Shown: positions 28,846 through 41,332, numbered from the stretch's first letter. The stretch is DNA of 64,000 nt from Rahnella woolbedingensis (GCF_003602095.1 NZ_RAHH01000007.1:1-64000); one strand, 5' to 3'. A program made the numbers and translations. Notes: a model not told the origin generated them from the letters alone.

Positions 28846-30375
28846 TTACGGCCTTGTCGTTGAAATAGTTGAAACTGATGACCCGAACCAGTGCTGAATG
28901 TTGCTCATCGCGGCACTTGAAGTATCCAGAATTGGCTGCGGGTAGAAGCCCAGCGCCACCAGCAATACAATAAGTAACAAGATGATCGACAGTTCGCGTG
29001 CGGTCATGCCCGGCAACGGTTCGTCAGATTTTGCTTTGCCAAAGAAAGCGCGCTGCACCATCGCCAGAGAATACACCGAGGCAAACACCAGACCGAAGGT
29101 CGAGATAACAGCGATCACCGGCACAACCGGGAAGCTGCCAAACAGGATCTGGATTTCACCTACAAAGTTACCGGTACCCGGCATCCCTAAGGTGGCGACG
29201 GCGAAGAACAGTGACAATGCTGGCAGGTATTTTATGCGTCCCCACAGTCCGCCCATCTGGCGCATATCACGGGTATGCAGACGTTCGTACAGCTGACCAC
29301 AGATGATAAACATACCGGCTGCAGACAGACCGTGTGCAATCATCTGAATCACTGCGCCCTGGTACGCCAGCTGGCTGCCGGTGTAGATGGCAATCAGCAC
29401 GAAGCCCATGTGCGAAACGGAAGTGTATGCAATCAGACGCTTAATGTCAGTCTGGGAGAACGCCATCCACGCGCCGTAGAAGATACCAATCACACCCAGC
29501 CACATAGCAATCGGGGCAAACTGGTGAGACGCTTCAGGGAACAGTGGCAGACAGAAACGCAACATCCCATAGGCCGCGGTTTTCAGCAAGATACCGGCTA
29601 AGTCGACGGAACCGGCGGTCGGTGCCTGACTGTGTGCATCTGGCAACCAACCGTGCAATGGCACAACCGGCATTTTCACCGCGAAGGCGATGAAGAAACC
29701 GAGCATCAGCAGATATTCAACACCGTGAGACATTGGTGTTTTCAGCAGGTCAGCGTAGTTGAACGTCCATACACCGGTGGCGTTGTAATGCACAAACACC
29801 AGACCGAGGATGGCAATCAACATCACCAGACCGCTGGACTGTGTATAGATGAAGAATTTGGTTGCTGCGCTGATACGGGTTTTACCGTCTGACGCTTTGT
29901 GTCCCCACAAGGCAATCAGGAAGTACATCGGCACCAGCATCATTTCCCAGAAGAAGAAGAACAGGAACATGTCGATGGCGAGGAACACGCCGATTACGCC
30001 GCCGAGGATCCACAGTAAGTTCAGGTGGAAGAAACCCTGATACTTCTGGATTTCACGCCATGAACAGAGGATCGCCAGAACACCCAGCAGGCCGGTCAGA
30101 ACCACCATCAGCAGGGACAAACCGTCCAGCGCCAAATGGAAGCTGATGCCAAAACGAGGGATCCACGGCACCGAAAACTCGGATTGCCACTGTGGAATAC
30201 CCGCAGGCGTCGTTAATGAATATCCTCCCTGCAACCACAATTGCACGGAAAGAGCCAGCGTCAGCCCCATCGCAATTAACGCGATCCAGCGCGGTACTTT
30301 GCTCCCAAAGCGCTCAGTCTGCCAGCACAGCAGCCCGCCGATAAAGGGGATAAATATTAGCCAAGGTAATAGCAT
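28846..30375 (-). CDS. nuoM: NADH:quinone oxidoreductase subunit M
   Basis: A second antiporter-like proton pump of complex I, 509 residues as in E. coli, with about 14 membrane segments. Key channel residues lie in FFWEMMLVPMYFLIALWG (Glu, near 144), KFFIYTQSSG (Lys) and AFAVKMPVVPLHGWLPDAHSQAPT (Lys). The start at 30375 (MLLPWLIFIPFIGG) gives the E. coli length; a longer in-frame start would add 24 unlike residues. A 97-base gap separates it from nuoL. Confidence 0.97.
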   Translation of the reverse strand: MLLPWLIFIPFIGGLLCWQTERFGSKVPRWIALIAMGLTLALSVQLWLQGGYSLTTPAGIPQWQSEFSVPWIPRFGISFHLALDGLSLLMVVLTGLLGVLAILCSWREIQKYQGFFHLNLLWILGGVIGVFLAIDMFLFFFFWEMMLVPMYFLIALWGHKASDGKTRISAATKFFIYTQSSGLVMLIAILGLVFVHYNATGVWTFNYADLLKTPMSHGVEYLLMLGFFIAFAVKMPVVPLHGWLPDAHSQAPTAGSVDLAGILLKTAAYGMLRFCLPLFPEASHQFAPIAMWLGVIGIFYGAWMAFSQTDIKRLIAYTSVSHMGFVLIAIYTGSQLAYQGAVIQMIAHGLSAAGMFIICGQLYERLHTRDMRQMGGLWGRIKYLPALSLFFAVATLGMPGTGNFVGEIQILFGSFPVVPVIAVISTFGLVFASVYSLAMVQRAFFGKAKSDEPLPGMTARELSIILLLIVLLVALGFYPQPILDTSSAAMSNIQHWFGSSVSTISTTRP

Positions 30376-30472
30376 GGCGTGTCGTTCCCTTCTTTTATGC
30401 CCGAAGGCTATTTCACTTGCCGGTCCGTTACACGAACAGACCGGCATTGATAACTACACCCGTAATGCAGGC

Positions 30473-32320
30473 TTAAATCACCAGCAGCAGCGCCAGAACG
30501 ACGACTGCACCGAGCCCCATTGACGCGACGTACCAGCGTACCTGACCGTTTTCGCTAAGAGTCAGACCACGGTTACCCAAACGGGCAAACAGCGCAGGCA
30601 GATTCATCATTGAGTTCAGCGGATCACGTTGCAGGATTTTCGCGACCAGCAGATAAGGTTTCACGAAAATCATGTCGTACAGCCAGTCGAAGCCCCAGGC
30701 ATGGAACCACCAGGTCGTGAAGAAACGGCCTGGTGCGCTTTTCGCAATGCTGTTGACTAGCGAGCGTTTACCCAGATACAGGGCCGCCGCCAGCAGAATG
30801 CCAGCAATGGCAATCACGCCTGATGTGATTTCCAGCGTCAACACGTGGCCATGCGCCAGCTCAGTGGTATCCGGCAGCACGCCTTTCAGTGGCGGAACAA
30901 TCATCGCGCCAATGAAGGTGGACAGAACCAGTAACACCAGCAGCGGCAGGTGGTGAGTAATGCCTTTACCCGCATGTGCTTTGATTTTCTCTTCGCCGTG
31001 GAAGACGATGAAGATCATGCGGAAGGTGTACAGCGAGGTCATAAACGCACCGACCAGACCGGCAATCATCAGATTCAGGTGGCCGTTAGCCAGCGCACCC
31101 GCAAGGATTTCATCTTTACTGAAGAAGCCCGCAGTGATGATTGGCAAGGCGGACAGCGCCGCGCCACCGACCAGGAAGCAGATATAGACAAGAGGAATGG
31201 ACTTACGTAACCCACCCATTTTGAAGATATTCTGTTCGTGGTGGCAGGCCAAAATGACCGAACCGGAAGAAAGGAATAACAGTGCTTTGAAGAATGCGTG
31301 CGTCATCAGGTGGAAGATAGCGGCATCCCACGCCTGAACGCCCAGCGCCAGGAACATGTAACCTATCTGGCTCATGGTCGAGTACGCGAGAACACGTTTG
31401 ATGTCGGTTTGCACCAGCGCAGCAAAACCTGCCAGAACCAGCGTGACCGCACCGATAATGCCCACCAGATGCAGGATCTCAGGTGCCATCAGGAACAGGC
31501 CGTGAGTACGTGCAATCAGATAAACACCGGCGGTGACCATGGTCGCGGCGTGGATCAGCGCGGAAACCGGCGTCGGACCGGCCATGGCGTCTGCCAGCCA
31601 GGTTTGAAGCGGAAGCTGTGCGGATTTACCGACTGCGCCACCCAGTAACATCAGGGTCGCCCAGGTGATCGTCGTGTCGCCCACTGCCAGTTTCTGCGGT
31701 GCCAGGATCATCAGTTCACGGATGTTCAGTGTGCCCAGTTCGCGGTACAAGATGAACAGCGCGAATGCCAGGAACACGTCACCGACACGGGTCACGATGA
31801 ACGCTTTCATCGCTGCCGCGCCGTTAGCCGGATGGGTGTAGTAGAAACCAATCAGCAGGTAACTGCACAGACCCACGCCTTCCCAACCGAGGTACATCAG
31901 CAGCAAGTTGTCTGCCAGTACCAGAACCACCATGCTGGCGATAAACAGGTTGGTGTAGGCGAAGAAACGTGAATAGCCTTCTTCACCGCGCATGTACCAG
32001 GAAGCGAACATGTGGATGAAGAAACCGACGCCGGTCACCACAGACAGCATGGTCATCGACAAGCCGTCGAGGGTCAGTGTGACAGGAATACCGAAGTCAC
32101 CGACCTGCATCCAGTTCCACAGATGCTGGTTAAAGACTTCCACGCCCGCCGCTTTCTGGCTGAGGAAATTGATGCCCACGTAAATAGTGGTTACTGCTGC
32201 CAGACCAATGGAACCCACGCCAATAGTAGCCGATGTGTTTTCAGACCAGCGACCGCGTGAAAAGGCCAGTAACAGGAAGCCAATCAGCGGGAACAGAATA
32301 GTTAAATAGAGTAAGTTCAT
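30473..32320 (-). CDS. nuoL: NADH:quinone oxidoreductase subunit L
   Basis: The distal antiporter-like subunit, 615 residues, whose long C-terminal lateral helix braces the membrane arm. The antiporter core has [19 protein letters not shown] (Glu) and [40 protein letters not shown] (Lys and the conserved loop). The C-terminal part with the last membrane segment ends [15 protein letters not shown]. The start ATG overlaps the nuoK stop by 4 bases. Confidence 0.97.
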   Translation of the reverse strand: MNLLYLTILFPLIGFLLLAFSRGRWSENTSATIGVGSIGLAAVTTIYVGINFLSQKAAGVEVFNQHLWNWMQVGDFGIPVTLTLDGLSMTMLSVVTGVGFFIHMFASWYMRGEEGYSRFFAYTNLFIASMVVLVLADNLLLMYLGWEGVGLCSYLLIGFYYTHPANGAAAMKAFIVTRVGDVFLAFALFILYRELGTLNIRELMILAPQKLAVGDTTITWATLMLLGGAVGKSAQLPLQTWLADAMAGPTPVSALIHAATMVTAGVYLIARTHGLFLMAPEILHLVGIIGAVTLVLAGFAALVQTDIKRVLAYSTMSQIGYMFLALGVQAWDAAIFHLMTHAFFKALLFLSSGSVILACHHEQNIFKMGGLRKSIPLVYICFLVGGAALSALPIITAGFFSKDEILAGALANGHLNLMIAGLVGAFMTSLYTFRMIFIVFHGEEKIKAHAGKGITHHLPLLVLLVLSTFIGAMIVPPLKGVLPDTTELAHGHVLTLEITSGVIAIAGILLAAALYLGKRSLVNSIAKSAPGRFFTTWWFHAWGFDWLYDMIFVKPYLLVAKILQRDPLNSMMNLPALFARLGNRGLTLSENGQVRWYVASMGLGAVVVLALLLVI

Positions 32321-32619
32321 CCGCGCATCTCACTGACAGTATCAATATTGAGAGTGTGGCGACGGCGATACAGCTGCAGCAGCAACGCCAGACCAATACT
32401 GGCCTCCGCCGCAGCCAGGCTGATGGCCAGAATGTACATCACCTGCCCGTCTGCCTGACCCCAGTAGCTTCCCGCCACGATAAACGCCAGCGCTGCCGCG
32501 TTAATCATCACTTCAAGACTGATCAGCATAAACAGCAAATTACGACGAACCAGCAGCCCGGTAAGCCCCAAAACAAAGAGGATCGCGGCCAGAATAAGAC
32601 CATGTTGTAGAGGGATCAT
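32317..32619 (-). CDS. nuoK: NADH:quinone oxidoreductase subunit K
   Basis: A small membrane subunit of 100 residues with three transmembrane helices. Two conserved membrane glutamates for proton transfer sit in [17 protein letters not shown] and [19 protein letters not shown] (E. coli Glu36 and Glu72). It overlaps nuoJ and nuoL by 4 bases at each end. Confidence 0.97.
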   Translation of the reverse strand: MIPLQHGLILAAILFVLGLTGLLVRRNLLFMLISLEVMINAAALAFIVAGSYWGQADGQVMYILAISLAAAEASIGLALLLQLYRRRHTLNIDTVSEMRG

Positions 32620-33176
32620 GCTCTCTCCTCCGTTTTTCTTTTCGTTGCCATTTCGGTCGTGACCGGTGTGTCACCAAAGACTTCACCCGGTTTGTGTTCG
32701 CGGCCAATATGGAATGCTACGACCAGACCGGCCAGCAGCAACATTGACGCCAGTTCAACTGCCAGAACGTAAGGCCCGAACAGCGCGATACCGACAGCTT
32801 TCGCATCAACCATGTCACCTTTAATGCCGTGGTCATGCACGCCAAGAATTGACATGATCATCACCACCAGCAGGATGACTGAAAGAACCGAAGGTCCGAT
32901 CCAGGTGGCAGGCTTGAGCCAGGCGCGTTCCTGTTCTTCGACGTTGCCAAGGTTCAGCATCATCACCACGAACACAAACAGCACCATAATGGCGCCGGCG
33001 TAAACGATGATCTCCAGGGCACCGGCGAAGTACGCGCCGAGCGAGAAGAAGACCGCAGCAATCGCCAGTAAAGAGACGATCAGATACAGCAGTGCATGAA
33101 CCGGGTTGGTATGCGTGATTACACGCAATGTCGCCAACACGGCCACCAGGGCTGCAATATAAAATGCAAATTCCAT
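32616..33176 (-). CDS. nuoJ: NADH:quinone oxidoreductase subunit J
   Basis: A membrane-arm subunit of 186 residues with five hydrophobic helices, including the pi-bulge helix region [28 protein letters not shown]. The polar C-terminal tail ([13 protein letters not shown]) is cytoplasmic. AAGGAG lies 9 bases before the ATG. It is 12 bases after nuoI. Confidence 0.96.
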   Translation of the reverse strand: MEFAFYIAALVAVLATLRVITHTNPVHALLYLIVSLLAIAAVFFSLGAYFAGALEIIVYAGAIMVLFVFVVMMLNLGNVEEQERAWLKPATWIGPSVLSVILLVVMIMSILGVHDHGIKGDMVDAKAVGIALFGPYVLAVELASMLLLAGLVVAFHIGREHKPGEVFGDTPVTTEMATKRKTEERA

Positions 33177-33188
33177 GCTTGCGGCTCC

Positions 33189-33731
33189 TTAAGGCAACAG
33201 ACCTTTGACGTTGATCGGTTTGGCTTCGTTTTCAGCTTCGCCTTTCGGCTTACCGTCAACGGCCATACCGGACATCCGGTAGAAGTTATATTCCGGATAT
33301 TTACCCGGCCCAGAAATCAACAGATCTTCTTTTTCGTACACCAGATCCTGGCGCTTGAATTCACCCATTTCAAAGTCCGGCGTCAGCTGAATCGCTGTTG
33401 TCGGGCAAGCTTCTTCACACAAACCGCAGAAAATGCAGCGTGAGAAGTTGATACGGAAGAATTCCGGATACCAGCGGCCATCTTTCATTTCTGCTTTTTG
33501 CAGAGAAATACAGCCTACCGGACACGCTACCGCACACAGGTTACAGGCAACGCAGCGCTCTTCACCGTCCGGATCGCGCGTCAGCACGATACGGCCACGG
33601 TAACGCGGAGGAGGATTGACCGGAACTTCAGGGTACATCTGGGTTTCGCGCTTGGCGAAGGCATGCAAGCCTATCATCCACAAGCTGCGAACCTGGGTAC
33701 CGAACCCGACCACTATGTCTTTCAATGTCAT
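33189..33731 (-). CDS. nuoI: NADH:quinone oxidoreductase subunit I
   Basis: A 180-residue ferredoxin-like subunit of the peripheral arm that carries clusters N6a and N6b. Two 4Fe-4S motifs are complete: [12 protein letters not shown] and [12 protein letters not shown]. The N-terminal amphipathic part contacts the membrane arm. It passes electrons from NuoG towards NuoB. It starts 14 bases after nuoH. Confidence 0.97.
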   Translation of the reverse strand: MTLKDIVVGFGTQVRSLWMIGLHAFAKRETQMYPEVPVNPPPRYRGRIVLTRDPDGEERCVACNLCAVACPVGCISLQKAEMKDGRWYPEFFRINFSRCIFCGLCEEACPTTAIQLTPDFEMGEFKRQDLVYEKEDLLISGPGKYPEYNFYRMSGMAVDGKPKGEAENEAKPINVKGLLP

Positions 33732-33745
33732 GGTTTCATCACCCC

Positions 33746-34723
33746 TTATTGCGCGTTGTACAAGATGACCGCAGCGGTCGCCAGCAGATTAAGCAAGGTC
33801 AGTGGCAGGCAAACTTTCCAGCCAAATGACATCACCTGGTCGTAGCGGGGACGCGGTAAAGCAGCACGGATCAAAATGAACATCACCATGAAGAACGCCG
33901 TTTTCAATGCAAACCAGATCACCGGATACAGGAACGGCCCCTGCCAGCCACCGAAGAACAAGGTGACGATCAGCGCAGAGACGGTCACGATACCGATGTA
34001 TTCGCCCACGAAGAACAGACCGAATTTCATCCCGGAATATTCAATGTGATAACCATCGGCCAGTTCCTGCTCGGCTTCCGGCTGGTCAAACGGGTGACGG
34101 TGACAAACAGCCACGCCGGCAATCGCAAAGGTCACAAAGCCAAAGAACTGCGGGATGATGTTCCACACATGTGCCTGAGAGTTGACGATGTCTTGCAGAT
34201 TGAAAGAACCCGCCTGCGCTACAACACCCATCAGCGATAAGCCGAGGAACACTTCGTAGCTCAGCGTCTGAGCAGATGCACGCATAGCACCCAGCAGCGA
34301 GTATTTGTTGTTACTGGACCAGCCAGCGAACAACACTGCATAGACTGTCAGACCGGCCATCATCAGGAAGAACAAAATACCGATGTTCAGGTCTGCGGCG
34401 AACCAGGTCGGGCTGACCGGAACAATCGCAAAGGAGATCAGCAGGGACGTAAACGCAATCATCGGTGCCAGCGTAAAGATGGCTTTGTCGGTGAATCTGG
34501 GTACCCAGTCTTCCTTGAAGAACATCTTGATCATGTCAGCGACCAGCTGCAGGGAACCGCCCCAGCCGACACGGTTTGGTCCGTAACGGTTCTGGAACAG
34601 GCCCAGCAAGCGGCGCTCGCCGAAGCTCATGAAGGCCCCGCAGGTCACCACGACCAGCAGGATCACGACAGCTTTCAGAATGGCGATCAACGAATCGATC
34701 ACTACAGGTGTAAACCAGCTCAT
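33746..34723 (-). CDS. nuoH: NADH:quinone oxidoreductase subunit H
   Basis: A membrane subunit of 325 residues with eight or more helices that forms the quinone chamber with NuoB and NuoD. The charged first loop ([29 protein letters not shown]) and the acidic loop [29 protein letters not shown] are typical. The start overlaps the nuoG stop by 4 bases (ATGA). Confidence 0.97.
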   Translation of the reverse strand: MSWFTPVVIDSLIAILKAVVILLVVVTCGAFMSFGERRLLGLFQNRYGPNRVGWGGSLQLVADMIKMFFKEDWVPRFTDKAIFTLAPMIAFTSLLISFAIVPVSPTWFAADLNIGILFFLMMAGLTVYAVLFAGWSSNNKYSLLGAMRASAQTLSYEVFLGLSLMGVVAQAGSFNLQDIVNSQAHVWNIIPQFFGFVTFAIAGVAVCHRHPFDQPEAEQELADGYHIEYSGMKFGLFFVGEYIGIVTVSALIVTLFFGGWQGPFLYPVIWFALKTAFFMVMFILIRAALPRPRYDQVMSFGWKVCLPLTLLNLLATAAVILYNAQ

Positions 34724-37446
34724 TGTGCTGCCTCCCGCAGATTTTCAACCGTTGCGCCAACCAGCACCGGAGGAATTCCCGGTAAGCCCAGCGGCAGGCC
34801 AACCTGGCCCTGACTCAATGTTTCACTCAGACGAACCGGCAATTTCAGAGTCTGACCGGCACAGGTGAATTCCACCTGAGAACCCGCGTTAACCCCTAAC
34901 TGCGCGGCATCTGCCGGATTCACCATCACGTAGGCTTCTGGCATACGTTGCTGGATAACCTTCGAGCGCTGTGTCATTTCTTCACTGCCGAACAGGTGAT
35001 AGTAAGGCGCTACACGCCAGTTATCGCTCTGCACCGTAAAGGCAGCCGGAATACCGGTGAAGTAATCGAGAGTCCCCTCACCTGCTTCAATCAGACGCAC
35101 ACCCGGATCACCGTGGCGCAGACTGCCGCCAACTTCGCTCTGGAATTTGTTCCAGGCTTGCGGTGAGTTCCAGCCCGGCGCCCAGGCGAATGGCACCTGA
35201 TTGCGGTTGGCTGTCGGGCTGTTGTTCCCTTCCATTGAGAAGGCAAACATCGTGTCTTTATCTTGCGGCTGACGCGGTTCATGGACGCTGATGTTCGCGC
35301 GCATGGCGGTACGGCCGCTGGAACGGTTCGGTGAACGCGCCAGTTTCTGACCACGAATACGGAAGCTGGCGTTTGGCGCAGCTTCTATCATGCCTTTCAG
35401 CTGTGGCAGTGCTTCAACGCAGGCTTCTATAACGTGATCAAGCTGAGTCCAGTCAACATGGCGGCTGTTAATGGTGGAATGCAGCGAGTGCATCCAGCGC
35501 CAGCTTTCCAGCATGGAAACTGTGGTGTCGTAATAAGCCGGATCGTAAACCTGGAAGAAGCGCTGTGCGCGGCCTTCCTGATTCACCAGCGTACCGTCGC
35601 TTTCTGCAAAACTTGCAGCAGGCAGGATCAGGCTGGCTTTATCCATAATGCGCGTGCGCTGATGGTCTACGACCAGCAGGTTCTGCACACTGGCTAATGC
35701 CGCATCAATTTTCGCTTCAGGCGCCTGACGGTAAAGGTCATTTTCCATCACGATCGCGCTGTCTGCTTCGCCACGGGTCAGCAACTCAAGTGCTTCATCA
35801 AGTGTGCCGCCACCAATCATCGAAAGACCGATGCTGTTAGCCGCAGAAGCCACGAACGTAATACCGACATCGCTGCCCGCCACTTTCAGCGCTTTCGCGA
35901 TATTCGCGGCCGCTTCGATGATGGCGTCAGATCCGGCGTTAGTACCGGTGATGATCAGCGGCTTGCGCGCGCCGGTCAGTGCCTGCACGATCACGTCGAT
36001 TTTCTTGTTCAGGCCATCCGCTAAATCGCTCACCGCAGGAGCAGAATTATCCAGCGCATGGGCGATAGCAAAGCCGAAACGGGCCTGCTCATCGACCGGT
36101 GCACGGTAATTGTAAGCCGCGATATCGTCGAGTTTAGTGTTGTCCACGTTGGTGATGAACAGCGGATGTTTCGCATGCTGACCAATGTTCTGCACTGCTG
36201 CGATCTGCCAGTCGGCAACGCGCTGAGCCGCAGCCATCGCGCGGGCTTTGCCTTTAACGGCCTGACGGACAGACAGCGCGATACGTGCGCCGGTCTGAGT
36301 CAAATCTTCGCCCAGCACCAGAACGGCGTCATAGTCTTCGATTTCACGCAGCGCCGGTGTGTGAACACCGCTGTTACGCAGAATGTTCAGCATCAGTTGC
36401 AGACGACCCTGCTCTGCCGCGTTGATACCGGTATAGAAGTTTTCGGCGCCGACCAGTTCACGCAACGCAAAGTTGCTTTCCAGACTCGCGCGCGGAGAAC
36501 CGATACCGATGGTTTTCTTCGCCTGACGGATAATGTCTGCCGCGCCCTGCATCGCCTGTTCAGCGTTAAGTTCGATCCAGTCGTTACCACGCAGCTGCAA
36601 TGGTTTCTTCGGACGATCTTTCAGGTTCACGTAGCCATAACCGAAACGACCGCGGTCGCACAGGAAGTAATGGTTTACGGTACCGTTATAACGGTTTTCG
36701 ATACGACGCAGTTCGCCGTAACGCTCACCCGGGCTGGTGTTACAGCCAACAGAACATTGCTGACAGATGCTTGGCGCAAACTGCATGTCCCATTTACGGT
36801 TATAGCGTTCGGAGTGCGTTTTATCGGTGAATACGCCGGTCGGACACACTTCTACCAGGTTACCGGAGAACTCGCTTTCCAGCGGGCCATCTTCCGGGCG
36901 ACCGAAATAGACGTTGTCGTGTGCGCCATAAACACCCAGATCAGTGCCGTCCGCGTAATCCTTGTAGTAACGGACACAGCGATAACAGGCGATACAGCGG
37001 TTCATTTCATGAGAAATGAACGGGCCGAGATCCTGATTGTTATGGGTACGTTTGGTGAAGCGGTAACGGCGCATACTGTGGCCGGTCATGACTGTCATAT
37101 CCTGCAGGTGACAGTTACCGCCTTCCTCACACACCGGACAGTCGTGCGGGTGGTTGGTCATCAGCCATTCCACGACGCTTTCACGGAATTCTTTCGCTTC
37201 AGAGTCGTCGATGGAAATGAAGGTGCCATCAGACGCTGGTGTCATACATGACATCACCAGACGACCGCGCGTGTCTTCCGCGTTTTGGTATTGCTTAACC
37301 GCACATTGGCGGCAAGCGCCGACGCTTCCCAGCGCCGGATGCCAGCAAAAATAAGGAATATCGAGGCCGAGAGAGAGGCAAGCCTGTAACAGGTTGTCCG
37401 CTCCGTCTACGTCGTATTCTTTGCCGTCTACATGAATCGTAGCCAT
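34720..37446 (-). CDS. nuoG: NADH:quinone oxidoreductase subunit G
   Basis: The large iron-sulfur subunit of the peripheral arm, 908 residues. N-terminal 2Fe-2S ligands at Cys34, 45, 48 and 67; the HxxxCxxC cluster N5 region ([18 protein letters not shown]); 4Fe-4S motifs [11 protein letters not shown]; and the extra cluster CQQCSVGC found in enterobacterial NuoG. The rest is a molybdopterin-oxidoreductase fold without the cofactor. The start at 37446 (MATIHVDG) gives the E. coli length; an ATG at 37455 has its GGAAG too close. Unusually, the upstream gap to nuoF is 189 bases and is filled by a palindromic repeat. Confidence 0.96.
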   Translation of the reverse strand: MATIHVDGKEYDVDGADNLLQACLSLGLDIPYFCWHPALGSVGACRQCAVKQYQNAEDTRGRLVMSCMTPASDGTFISIDDSEAKEFRESVVEWLMTNHPHDCPVCEEGGNCHLQDMTVMTGHSMRRYRFTKRTHNNQDLGPFISHEMNRCIACYRCVRYYKDYADGTDLGVYGAHDNVYFGRPEDGPLESEFSGNLVEVCPTGVFTDKTHSERYNRKWDMQFAPSICQQCSVGCNTSPGERYGELRRIENRYNGTVNHYFLCDRGRFGYGYVNLKDRPKKPLQLRGNDWIELNAEQAMQGAADIIRQAKKTIGIGSPRASLESNFALRELVGAENFYTGINAAEQGRLQLMLNILRNSGVHTPALREIEDYDAVLVLGEDLTQTGARIALSVRQAVKGKARAMAAAQRVADWQIAAVQNIGQHAKHPLFITNVDNTKLDDIAAYNYRAPVDEQARFGFAIAHALDNSAPAVSDLADGLNKKIDVIVQALTGARKPLIITGTNAGSDAIIEAAANIAKALKVAGSDVGITFVASAANSIGLSMIGGGTLDEALELLTRGEADSAIVMENDLYRQAPEAKIDAALASVQNLLVVDHQRTRIMDKASLILPAASFAESDGTLVNQEGRAQRFFQVYDPAYYDTTVSMLESWRWMHSLHSTINSRHVDWTQLDHVIEACVEALPQLKGMIEAAPNASFRIRGQKLARSPNRSSGRTAMRANISVHEPRQPQDKDTMFAFSMEGNNSPTANRNQVPFAWAPGWNSPQAWNKFQSEVGGSLRHGDPGVRLIEAGEGTLDYFTGIPAAFTVQSDNWRVAPYYHLFGSEEMTQRSKVIQQRMPEAYVMVNPADAAQLGVNAGSQVEFTCAGQTLKLPVRLSETLSQGQVGLPLGLPGIPPVLVGATVENLREAAQ

Positions 37447-37522
37447 AGTCAGCATGCTTCCACGTGGCCCACCTACGGCGGGCATTAATCAAAAATTCTG
37501 TATCCCTTCGTCTTTCACCCTA

Positions 37523-37647
37523 CAGCGTTGTTAGCAGCGCGTGCTTACCCCAGTCGCTTACCGGTGTAAGCTCCGGGGGATTCCCCCGCTTGCTGCCTAG
37601 CTGTATGGCGAAATACTTCGGGCTATAGCTGCCTGCTACCAACGCTG
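37523..37647. repeat. Palindromic intergenic repeat, copy 2, between nuoF and nuoG
   Basis: The outer arms CTGCTAACAACGCTG (minus strand, 37523-37537) and CAGCGTTGGTAGCAG (37633-37647) pair at 14 of 15 positions; the latter includes the last codons and TAG stop of nuoF. Inside, on the minus strand, AGGCAGCAAGCGGGGGAATCCC and the stem GCTTAC-ACCG-GTAAGC match the skeleton of the copy at 6611-6720, with the inner stem bases changed in a pairing-conserving way. The transcript of nuoF-nuoG would fold into a long hairpin here. Confidence 0.75.
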
Positions 37648-38997
37648 TTTCAGCAGGTTGTTTGGCTGAATCCCGCCAATCGCCCGCGCGTTGCTGTAAT
37701 GCTGTTTGGCGATGCCCGCCTCGAACTCTTCCCGGAAATATTTAATCGCACTCTGCAATGGCTCCACGGCACCCGGCGCATGTGCGCAGAAGGTTTTGCC
37801 CGGGCCAAGCTGGCGGCAAAGCTGTTCGAGAGTTTCGATATCTCCCGGCTGGCCTTCACCACGCTCCAGCGCACGAAGAATTTTCACACTCCACGGCAAA
37901 CCATCGCGGCACGGCGTACACCAGCCACAAGATTCGCGGGCGAAGAATTCTTCCAGATTACGCACCAGCGGAACCATGCCGATTTCGTGATCTACAGCCA
38001 TTGCCAGCGCAGTCCCCAGACGGCTGCCGGCTTTACCAATGCTGGCAAAGTCCATCGGCAGGTCCAGATGATCGGCAGTCAGGAAGTCAGTCCCTGCCCC
38101 GCCCGGCTGCCAGGCTTTAAACTTCAGGCCATCGCGCATGCCACCGGCATAGTCTTCAAGAATTTCACGTGCGGTAGTCCCAAACGGCAGCTCCCAGACG
38201 CCCGGATTTTTCACCCGGCCGGAAAAACCCATCAGTTTAGTACCGGCATCTTCACTTTTGCCTGCGGAAATACCTTTGTACCAGTCCACGCCATGCTCAA
38301 GGATCGCTGGCACGTTACACAGGGTTTCGACGTTGTTAACGCATGTCGGTTTACCCCAGGCACCGGCAGACGCCGGGAACGGTGGTTTGGAACGCGGGTT
38401 AGCACGGCGGCCTTCCAGCGAGTTAATCAGCGCCGTTTCTTCACCGCAGATGTAACGCCCGGCACCGGTGTGAACAATCAGCTCAAAATCAAAACCGGTA
38501 CCGAGAATGTTTTTACCCAGCAGACCCGCTTCGGTAGCTTCTGCAATCGCACGACGCAGATTCACAGCCGCTTCGATGTATTCGCCACGCAGGAAGATGT
38601 AACCCCGGTAAGATTTCAGCGCGAATGCAGAGATCAACATGCCTTCCACCAGCAGGTGCGGCATTTGCTCCATCAGCAGGCGGTCTTTATAGGTACCCGG
38701 TTCCATCTCATCGGCGTTACACAGCAGATAGCGGATATTCATGCTTTCGTCTTTTGGCATCAGGCTCCACTTCAGACCAGTGGAAAAACCTGCGCCGCCG
38801 CGCCCTTTCAGGCCAGCGTCTTTTACCAGATTAACGATTTCTTCCTGAGCCATGCCCTTAAGGGCTTTCTCTGCACCGACGTAACCGTTTTTGCTGCGGT
38901 ATTCGTCAATCCAGACAGGCTGCTGGTCATCACGCATACGCCAGGTCAGCGGGTGCATCTCCGGCGTGCGTTCGATGTGTCTTGGAATGTAGGTCAT
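37636..38997 (-). CDS. nuoF: NADH:quinone oxidoreductase subunit F
   Basis: The NADH-oxidising flavoprotein subunit, 453 residues. The NADH/FMN site shows [30 protein letters not shown] and [19 protein letters not shown]; the 4Fe-4S cluster N3 ligands are in [12 protein letters not shown] with a later Cys in [11 protein letters not shown]. The N-terminus is a few residues longer than in E. coli. The start overlaps the nuoE stop by 4 bases. The stop codon lies inside the outer arm of a palindromic repeat. Confidence 0.97.
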   Translation of the reverse strand: MTYIPRHIERTPEMHPLTWRMRDDQQPVWIDEYRSKNGYVGAEKALKGMAQEEIVNLVKDAGLKGRGGAGFSTGLKWSLMPKDESMNIRYLLCNADEMEPGTYKDRLLMEQMPHLLVEGMLISAFALKSYRGYIFLRGEYIEAAVNLRRAIAEATEAGLLGKNILGTGFDFELIVHTGAGRYICGEETALINSLEGRRANPRSKPPFPASAGAWGKPTCVNNVETLCNVPAILEHGVDWYKGISAGKSEDAGTKLMGFSGRVKNPGVWELPFGTTAREILEDYAGGMRDGLKFKAWQPGGAGTDFLTADHLDLPMDFASIGKAGSRLGTALAMAVDHEIGMVPLVRNLEEFFARESCGWCTPCRDGLPWSVKILRALERGEGQPGDIETLEQLCRQLGPGKTFCAHAPGAVEPLQSAIKYFREEFEAGIAKQHYSNARAIGGIQPNNLLKQRW

Positions 38998-39530
38998 GCG
39001 TAGCGCTCCAGTAGCTGGCCGATAGCTTCTGGCGTCAGGTGGCTGTGCGTGTCCTCGTCAATCATCATTGACGGGCCTTTGTCACAGTTACCGAGGCAGC
39101 AGGTCGGCAGCAGGGTAAAGCGTCCGTCTTCGGTCGTTTCGCCCGGCTTGATGTGCAACTGTTGTTCCAGAGCAGCCTGGATCCCCTGATAACCGGTGAT
39201 GTGGCACACCACGCTGTCACAGTAACGGATCACATGGCGGCCCACCGGCTGACGGAAGATCTGGCTGTAGAATGTCGCCACACCTTCAACGTCGCTGGCT
39301 GGAATGCCCAGAACATCGGAGATAGCGTAGATAGCGCCATCAGGCACCCAGCCACGCGCCTTTTGCACGATTTTCAACGCTTCGATAGAGGCCGCGCGGG
39401 CATCTTCGTAGTGATGTTTTTCGTGCTCAATCGCTTCGCGTTCAGCATCGCTCAGCACGAACACCGGCGGCGCGACTGGCTCGCTGACGTTGATGTACTG
39501 AACTTCTGAGTCTTTATTGATATCTGTCAT
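38994..39530 (-). CDS. nuoE: NADH:quinone oxidoreductase subunit E
   Basis: A thioredoxin-fold subunit of 178 residues that carries 2Fe-2S cluster N1a; ligands are in CDSVVCH and [13 protein letters not shown]. It pairs with NuoF at the tip of the peripheral arm. The extended N-terminal part (about 40 residues) is acidic. The ATG is 2 bases after the nuoCD stop. Confidence 0.97.
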   Translation of the reverse strand: MTDINKDSEVQYINVSEPVAPPVFVLSDAEREAIEHEKHHYEDARAASIEALKIVQKARGWVPDGAIYAISDVLGIPASDVEGVATFYSQIFRQPVGRHVIRYCDSVVCHITGYQGIQAALEQQLHIKPGETTEDGRFTLLPTCCLGNCDKGPSMMIDEDTHSHLTPEAIGQLLERYA

Positions 39531-39532
39531 CG

Positions 39533-41332
39533 TTAGCGGTCCACATCTGACATTACAAAATCGATACTGCCCAGATACACGATCAGGTCGGATACCAGGC
39601 TGCCACGGATTACGGACGGGATCTGCTGCAAATGCGGGAAGCTTGGCGTACGGACACGGGTGCGGTAGCTCATGGTGCTGCCGTCACTGGTCAGGTAGTA
39701 GCTGTTGATCCCTTTGGTTGCTTCAACCATCTGGAAAGATTCTTGCGCAGGCATAACCGGACCCCACGACACTTGCAGGAAGTGCGTGATCAGGGTTTCG
39801 ATATGTTGCAGCGTGCGCTCTTTCGGTGGCGGCGTGGTCAGCGGGTGATCCGCCTTGAACGGGCCTTCCGGCATGTTTTTGTAGCACTGTTCCAAAATGC
39901 GCAGGCTCTGACGCAGTTCTTCTACTTTGAGCATCACGCGGGAATAGCAGTCACTGACGCCATCACCGGTTGGGATTTCAAAGTCGAAGTTTTCGTAGCC
40001 GGAGTATGGACGCCATTTACGTACGTCGAACGGGATACCCGTTGCGCGCAGGCCAGCACCGGTGGTGCCCCAGGCCAGTGCGTCGTCTGCGTTATACGCA
40101 GCCACGCCTTTGGAACGGCCAATCAGAATGGTGTTTTTCAGCGCCGCTTTGACGTAGGAATCCAGACGAGCTGGCATCCAGTCAAGGAACTCACGCAGCA
40201 GACGATCCCAGCCTTTCGGCAGGTCGTGTGCGACGCCACCAATACGGAACCAGGCCGGGTGCATACGGAAACCGGTGATCGCTTCAACCAGATCGTAGAT
40301 TTTCTGACGATCGGTAAAGGCGAAGAACACCGGAGTCATCGCGCCCACGTCCTGAATAAACGTAGAGATGTACAGCAGATGGCTATTGATACGGAACAGT
40401 TCGGACAACATGACACGGATGGTGTTAACGCGATCCGGCGTCACGATACCGGCGAGTTTTTCAACGGCCAGCACGTAAGGCATTTCGTTAACACAACCGC
40501 CGAGGTATTCGATACGGTCAGTGTAAGGAATGTAGCTGTGCCATGACTGGCGCTCGCCCATTTTCTCAGCACCACGGTGGTGGTAACCGACGTCCGGAAC
40601 GCAGTCGACAATTTCTTCGCCATCGAGCTGCAAGATGATACGGAATGCACCGTGCGCAGACGGGTGGTTAGGACCGAGGTTGAGGAACATGAAGTCCTCG
40701 TTTTCGGTACCACGCTTCATGCCCCAGTCTTCAGGCTTGAAGGTCAGCGATTCCATTTCGAGTTCTTCTTTTTGCTTGGTCAGCTCATAAGGATCGAACT
40801 CGGTGGCGCGTGCCGGATAGTCTTTACGCAGCGGGTGCCCTTCCCAGGTCTGCGGCATCATGATGCGCGTCAGGTGCGGGTGGCCATCGAAGGTAATACC
40901 GAACATTTCCCACGTTTCGCGCTCATACCAGTTAGCGTTTGGGAACACTTTGGTGATGGTCGGAACATGGAGATCGTTTTCTGACAATGCCACCTTGATC
41001 ATGATGTCGCGGTTACGCTCCACCGAGATCAGGTGATAGAAAACGGAAAAATCCGCGGCCGGTAAACCGTCGCGGTGGGTACGTAAACGCTCATCAAAGC
41101 CATGCAAATCGAAAAGCATGACGTAAGGTTTTGGCTGTTTTCGTAAAAAGGTAATCGCTTCCAGTAACTGTTCACGCTTGAACCACACCACGGGAATTCC
41201 CGTACGGGTCGCCTGAACAGTAAAGGCCTCTGGCCCAAAACGGTTACGCAGTTCGCCGATAACCGGATCATCGAGATGATCTCGGGTATGCCATGCTGGC
41301 AGGGCTGAATCTTGCGTCGTCAAATCTGTCAT
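39533..41332 (-). CDS. nuoC: NADH:quinone oxidoreductase fused subunit C/D
   Basis: The fused NuoC and NuoD subunit typical of enterobacteria (nuoCD), 599 residues. The C part (about 1-190) has the signature [23 protein letters not shown] and [19 protein letters not shown]; the D part shows [15 protein letters not shown] and [26 protein letters not shown], with conserved residues that line the quinone site. The start at 41332 (MTDLTTQDS) is the standard one; a GTG at 41347 would add five residues. It is 82 bases after nuoB. Confidence 0.96.
   Translation of the reverse strand: MTDLTTQDSALPAWHTRDHLDDPVIGELRNRFGPEAFTVQATRTGIPVVWFKREQLLEAITFLRKQPKPYVMLFDLHGFDERLRTHRDGLPAADFSVFYHLISVERNRDIMIKVALSENDLHVPTITKVFPNANWYERETWEMFGITFDGHPHLTRIMMPQTWEGHPLRKDYPARATEFDPYELTKQKEELEMESLTFKPEDWGMKRGTENEDFMFLNLGPNHPSAHGAFRIILQLDGEEIVDCVPDVGYHHRGAEKMGERQSWHSYIPYTDRIEYLGGCVNEMPYVLAVEKLAGIVTPDRVNTIRVMLSELFRINSHLLYISTFIQDVGAMTPVFFAFTDRQKIYDLVEAITGFRMHPAWFRIGGVAHDLPKGWDRLLREFLDWMPARLDSYVKAALKNTILIGRSKGVAAYNADDALAWGTTGAGLRATGIPFDVRKWRPYSGYENFDFEIPTGDGVSDCYSRVMLKVEELRQSLRILEQCYKNMPEGPFKADHPLTTPPPKERTLQHIETLITHFLQVSWGPVMPAQESFQMVEATKGINSYYLTSDGSTMSYRTRVRTPSFPHLQQIPSVIRGSLVSDLIVYLGSIDFVMSDVDR

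Noticed and set aside
36058-37251. Long plus-strand open frame opposite nuoG
   Set aside because: Antisense to a strongly conserved gene; long open frames opposite GC-rich enterobacterial genes are common. No motif.
37699-39003. Long plus-strand open frame opposite nuoF
   Set aside because: Same reason: mirror frame of a conserved gene, no ribosome site or family.
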